From: Zonotrichia leucophrys gambelii
Lineage: Eukaryota; Chordata; Aves; Passeriformes; Passerellidae
Length of the DNA stretch: 64,000 nt
NCBI RefSeq assembly: GCF_028769735.1
Contig: NC_088171.1
Span: 144,419,917 to 144,483,916, forward strand
Direction: 5' to 3'
Part shown: in pieces, positions 58,813-64,000 of the stretch
How the letters are laid out: the number at the start of each line of letters is the position of its first letter
Numbering within the stretch: position 1 is the first letter of the stretch
Program-made: the position numbers and the translations under genes
Notes under the pieces: generated by a model
The model's input: the letters and a program-made list of their open reading frames with translations, nothing else
Database searches by the model: none
Told to the model about the DNA's origin: nothing

Positions 58813-61800
58813 ATCCCCTAACCTTGCTGTACTTCCTATCCTTCCCTTTCACAGCTGAGGTTCACAAATATTAAGGAGTTTATGTAATTAGCAACTCAAG
58901 ACAGTCTTCCTCAAGTGCTCCTTTCATCAAAGTACACATTTTGCTTAGACATCAGTCTCTGGTCTCTTGATTCATTTCATGTTATGCAAAATATCTTTTG
59001 AAGGAAGAGAGCTCATGCAGTGCTAATATCTGGGGTCTGCCTGGCTCCAGTGATTTCAAAGGGCTCTTGGAGACCATCTGAGGACAGAAATGAACTTCCA
59101 CTCCTAAAACTTATTTCCACCAAGTCAACCAGAGTTCAGAGCTCTCAGCTTCCTGCAGGCTGTGCTTAGCAGTTTGTGGTATTAGCTCCCAGCTCCACAG
59201 TTTATCTAGGAACAGGATAACAGGGTTAAACAAGGAGTTCTCAAAAATTCCATTTATGAATAAAACATAATAATTTATTCTTCTGCATTCAGAATAAAAG
59301 AGCACATTTTTCTGTCATTTGTGTAAATTTTTTTCTATTAACATCTGACTTTGTATTTCTGAAGACTATTTCAGTTCACCTATTATAAATATTTATGTCA
59401 TAAGAAGAAATGTTGGGCCTCTTTCAAGGAAAATAGTTGAGAATGGATCCTCATATTTCAGAAATAAATGCAGAAACTATGTGTTCAAGCTATGCTATTA
59501 TTAAATCATTCCCAGTGAACTTAGTGGGGGACTGTTGCAGTGAGAATGAATATATTTTTTACCTGAATGCAAGTCCAAAAATTATATTACTACAACAAAA
59601 CAGGATTTTTAAGTGAAAAAGCAATACAAATATTCCCAGGTGCATTTGTGAATCTATCAGTTAGACATCTTATAAATAACCTTGTTCATTTGAAAGACTA
59701 GTTTTACACTTGATAAAATATAATCTTCATAAAACCCATGATAATCTCTCAATTTAAGCTCAGATCTTTAAAGAAATTAGGTATAACACACTGAACAGAA
59801 AGCATAATGGAAATATTAACTGTTTAAAAGAACAAAATTAAGACGGTCTCCAAAACAAAACAAACAGGAAAAAGCAAAAAAAAAAAAAATCATCCTCATT
59901 AAAGCAGGAATGTGTGCACTATTTTATCTAAGTAAACTTCATTTTACGTGTGTTTTACCTGTGTCAAAGAAAAACTTGCTTGTTTTGTTAGCAGAAAATA
60001 GATCAGAGCAGTCCATAAACTATCCCTATGAATTATTTTATCATTCCTGCATTCCATTCTCTGTAAATAAAACAAAGCCAAATCCTGATTCAATGAGCCA
60101 AAGCTTGCCTTCAGATGTGGGCGTGCATCTCACTTAAATGTCAGGTACAGGCAGGTGCTCAGATCAGAGGAAAGAATTTAACACCATGATGAAACACTGA
60201 GGAGAGGAGCCTTGTGGGGGAAAAGGTCTAATTGTTTTTTTAGGGCAGTAATTTTTAATCCAGATTTGAAAATGGAAAACACTGGAAAAATCCTTCCATT
60301 TCAAAGAAGAATTTTCCAGTGCTTTACATTTTTTCTGGGTTTTTAAAAATTATTTCCTGGCCAAGACCAAGCAAACTGTCCAGAAAGAGTTCAAGAAACC
60401 CAAATCAGTTTGAATGAGGTCAATGCCAATTCTACTTCAGCAAGTGGATGAAGCTCTCAAGGTTCTTTTTCCTGCTATCTGCTTCAAATCACATGGACAT
60501 GTCAATGTAAAATTTGCATTTGGCTCTGCCTGGTCTGTGATACAATGATATGCATCCTGTTCAATTTAACCTTCAGTATTCAAAGAAAAAAAACAACTTA
60601 ACAGGTTAATATTGGGTGATGGTAACTGTCAGAGCCACCTGAATAAAAATGAGTGTCAGAACAAATCAGATTTTGGAACTGAATGTTCTTGAATATTCAG
60701 TTTGTCTCAGGAAGCAATTTCTTGGGACTGGTGTAGTCTGTTTCCCTGGATACCTTTGGCTAATACTGGTCCAGCTGGATGGAATCCATCTGAGCTGCCA
60801 AAAAAACCTCTTCAGTGTTTCATCTAGTTTAGATATTATTGTGATCTTAATCTTGATAGTCACAAAACAGAAGGTACTGTGGTGGTATCCACAGCAGTGA
60901 GCAAGAGGATCAACTTTTTATTTTAAGGAATTTAAAGAGCTCACTCAGAGCTGTTGTATTAAGCATTTCCACACAATGCCTATTCATATAGATATAAAAG
61001 TACTCTACACAGCTCATATAATTTGATTTCATAATGCTTCTTAAGGAGGAATATTCCTTCCACTAACAGAGAGGGAGAGCTGGATAATAAGATGTTTCAG
61101 TTCCTCCAAAGATCATGGCAAAAGCAGGAATTGCAAAGTGGGTCCGGAGTGCTCCAATGCTGCACCACAGCTCTGCTCAAGGACTCTGTGGTCAGACCCA
61201 TATGAAAAAACAGCTAAAGTGAGCACTGTTCAAAGTCTGGCCAATTTACCTGCAATGAGTAAAAAACTTAACAAGGAGCCCTTGCTCTTTTTTTTTGTCT
61301 TTTAGCAAGTTTATTTTGTAGCCATGTTAACAGTTATTACAAGAGGCTTCAAATGGATTCTCTGAATCCAGGTGCATATTTTCTATACTGCAAAAACAGT
61401 AGGAAATGTCCTTAAAACTGCTGTTAGAGGGTGAGAACATTCAAGTCATAATTCTGGAGGTTCCTATCTTGCACCTTTACTGTGTACTGCTTCCTTGCAA
61501 AATATCTGTGGGAGAATGAATGGGGAAGTGGATTTACAAAAGTCATTCACAGAGTAACTGTAACCGTTCACCAAAATCACAGGCAATGTAGAATCCTCCA
61601 GCATTATAAAACATTTGCAGGAAGGCTGAAAAGGGTTTGGGTTTCCCAGCTTCCGAAGACAGGAGTGAGAGCAAAATCAGCTCTTTTGAAATATTTAGCT
61701 GGACCTTGGGAACCAGGTTATGATCAAGGATAAGAATGGATGGAAAATGCCATTTGCTTTTCAAAATCTGCTTAACTTGTTCATGGGTGTTTGCTATCAA

Positions 61801-64000
61801 CAGTCTTTGAATGATCCAAGAGAAAACAAGGTTCCCAGTTTCATGGATATTTTACTTCTGAAACCAAAAAAGATGATATATTCATAAGAACAGAGCACTA
61901 GAAATATCATCAAACACCAGTACCCATCCCTCCCAGGCCCATCCAGAGTGGGATCCTACATTGCAGTTAATGAGTTGTATATTATCACTCACAAGCAAGT
62001 TAAATTCTATGAGTTTTTCGATCTTGCAGGGCACTTTTTGCACCCATTCTTATGAATATATTTTAGTCTAACTTTCTGTATAATACAGACACAAGAAGTT
62101 CTTTAAATAACACGTCTGTCAAGTTGTGTTATAATTTGGTCCTTCTTGTAGGCAGATTTCCTATCCTGATTTAAAGAAATGTAGAACGACAGACAGGTCA
62201 CCCCTTTCCTGAAGAAACATTTGCAATGCTAAATTAAAAAACCCAATCAACTAAACACACACACACACACAAAACGCCCCTGTATGCCTGATTTCTTGCC
62301 TCATTTTGTTTTGTCTCTCAGCCTTGTGGTTTCCTCTTGCCATTTATGAATGCCAGAGTTTTGCAGCACCAGAAATCTCTTCACTCTGAGATACTTGTGC
62401 ACAGTGATGAGGTAACTCCTTAGTCATCACTTAGAGTACACCATGGACTGAATTGCTTGAATTACTCCAAAAGGCATTATTTCCATATCTCTGGTAATAA
62501 CTTTGTCTTTAGGAAGAACCAATAGAAGAGACAAGCAAGGAAATAGTTTTGAAAGCACTAAAAAAAGTAACCTCTAGATCGATCTTAATTTATTTAACAT
62601 CACTATTTATAGGTGAAATAATTCTTTTTTTAATTTCTCATAAATCAGAAAACTTACAGAAGATCACAAATTCCATAGCTGCCTGCACTCCCAGTGCCTC
62701 AGGTAGCAGCACATGTAAAGAGAACCCCTTATGTAAGGTGACAGTGACCACATGAGGTTGATTTGTTGCAAATATAAAGTGCAGAGATGTCCTCCATGTC
62801 AGAAAATATTTTATGCAGAACAAAGCATAGAAGAATGAAAGAAAACCAAACCATAGCATTACATACAGCAGAGGTAATGTCTGACCTTCAGATCCTTCAG
62901 AAAGGAGTCCTGTATTGATACAGAAAAAAAATCTGCTGTATGGAGTCTACCTCTATTTATCATAAACTTGTCCAGAAGGAAGAAAGGAAGATTCTTTGGA
63001 AAATAAATCATAAATACCCTGGGTATGTTTTTGTTTCCAGACATGAAAATAATCTTTCTAATAATTTGCCTAATGTGATCAATGCTTGCTTTACTTTATG
63101 TCCTAGGTTCTACATGACAGTGTGGCAGTTCAGCTAGATAGGTTGCCTCAGCAAAAAGTTGATTGTCTTCACAAATGACAATTACAGGGCATTAATGTGG
63201 GCTGTTAGTACAAGACCTCTCTCCACCTGCAACTTTGTTCCTCCTTTTGATGTGCACCTAGGATACTACCCAAAAAGCTCCAAGGTTTTTGTAATTACAG
63301 AAAGTATCATCTGTGATTATTACAGATTCTTGCAGTGAGAAATTTGATGGCAGATTCATTTTACCTGATTGCAAGTGTTTGTTATGCAGGTCCACCTGAG
63401 CTTGTCACACAGGGACCATTTTAGAATCAACAGAAGAAATTAACATTCTTAGGGCACATACAGCCCCAGCCCATTTTAGCTGTTGGCTGCGGGATAAGTG
63501 TTGATACCTTTTCACTGACTTTAGATTTCTGACAGTGGTCAGATGCTATGTCTGATTCTTGGAAACTGCCAAATAGGTGGGTGTGATATATTCCTCATGT
63601 CATCATTTAGCTTTTTATTAACTTTGAAACAGTTTTGTTAACTAGAAACAGTTCAAGAGAACTGTTACCTCATTCTGGAGTGCCCAGTCACTGCAGACAT
63701 TATACTTGGTATTTGCTGGCTCCCTGGACGTGGGCTCCAGGTCAGTGTCACACTGGCTCAGCTATTTCCGGTACTTCTTTAGGAACATGAGCACAGCCCT
63801 GCGTGAGCACTTGCTGTTGTCACAGCAGCTGCTGCCTTCCATGCCATCCATGTCTACATGTGGTGATGAACTCATCAAGGCCATTTTTGGCCTGACTCTG
63901 GTGCCAAAGTCACTTCCCAAAATAGAGATGCAGAAGACAAAATGGTACTCTTCACAAACATTGGAAGAAAGCAGTTTGGCCAGAATTATGTGAGCACAAT
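58813..64000. other. Noncoding DNA with simple repeats
   Basis: No gene is recognised. A 14-base A run is at 59876-59889 and an (AC)8 microsatellite at 62255-62270. A frame at the right edge (63706-63993, 95 codons, open further upstream to about 63640) is a little more protein-like and is discussed in the findings. A polypyrimidine stretch followed by TTTTAG near 61287-61306 looks like a splice acceptor, but no exon follows it. Confidence 0.5.
62255..62270. repeat. (AC)8 microsatellite
   Basis: Eight perfect AC units in AT-rich surroundings; potentially polymorphic. Confidence 0.95.

Noticed and set aside
61280..61320. Splice acceptor-like polypyrimidine tract ending in TTTTAG
   Set aside because: No open coding stretch with exon character follows.
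1..64000. tRNA, rRNA, CRISPR-like arrays, or an intact novel gene system
   Set aside because: No cloverleaf signature, no regularly spaced repeats and no cluster of intact genes were seen; the content is that of vertebrate noncoding DNA.

Overview
The window looks like nuclear DNA from a bird, most likely a songbird. It is AT-rich, contains no recognisable protein-coding exon, and carries CR1 LINE fragments with the typical avian 3' end (octamers of the ATTCTATG type) plus several long terminal repeats (LTRs) of families I recognise from passerine genomes. The species cannot be fixed from the sequence. No open frame longer than about 173 codons exists and none resembles an intact gene, so this is intergenic or deep intronic sequence.

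Layout. Positions 1-6237 are unique-looking AT-rich DNA. From 6238 to 9000 there is an LTR cluster: an LTR of a common avian family with a perfect 5-bp target duplication (6238-6815), then a minus-strand solo LTR (8068-8453, perfect 6-bp duplication) abutting or splitting an older LTR (8454-8995). A second copy of the minus-strand LTR lies at 17138-17524, followed by a poly-T tract, another LTR of the common family (17799-18379) and a TTATA microsatellite. More copies of the common family are at 22993-23549 and 33723-34285; all four are on the + strand. At 27286-28252 a relative of the 8454-8995 LTR is split by a younger solo LTR (27700-28087) with a 7-bp duplication. The second half is dominated by CR1: short or truncated copies at 38720, 39461, 40784 (minus), 43133 (minus, long 3' UTR type) and 45951 (internally deleted), plus stubs near 21.6 and 26.9 kb.

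The only host-gene relic I recognise is a degenerate ARL4-type small GTPase pseudogene fragment around 49867-50038, with the WDVGGQEK motif, a frameshift and a stop. From 50 kb to the end the DNA is unique-looking, with small tandem duplications and simple repeats.

No new biological system is evident. The most informative features are the nested LTR insertions with their target duplications and the ARL4-like relic. Family names and consensus comparisons come from memory, not from a search.
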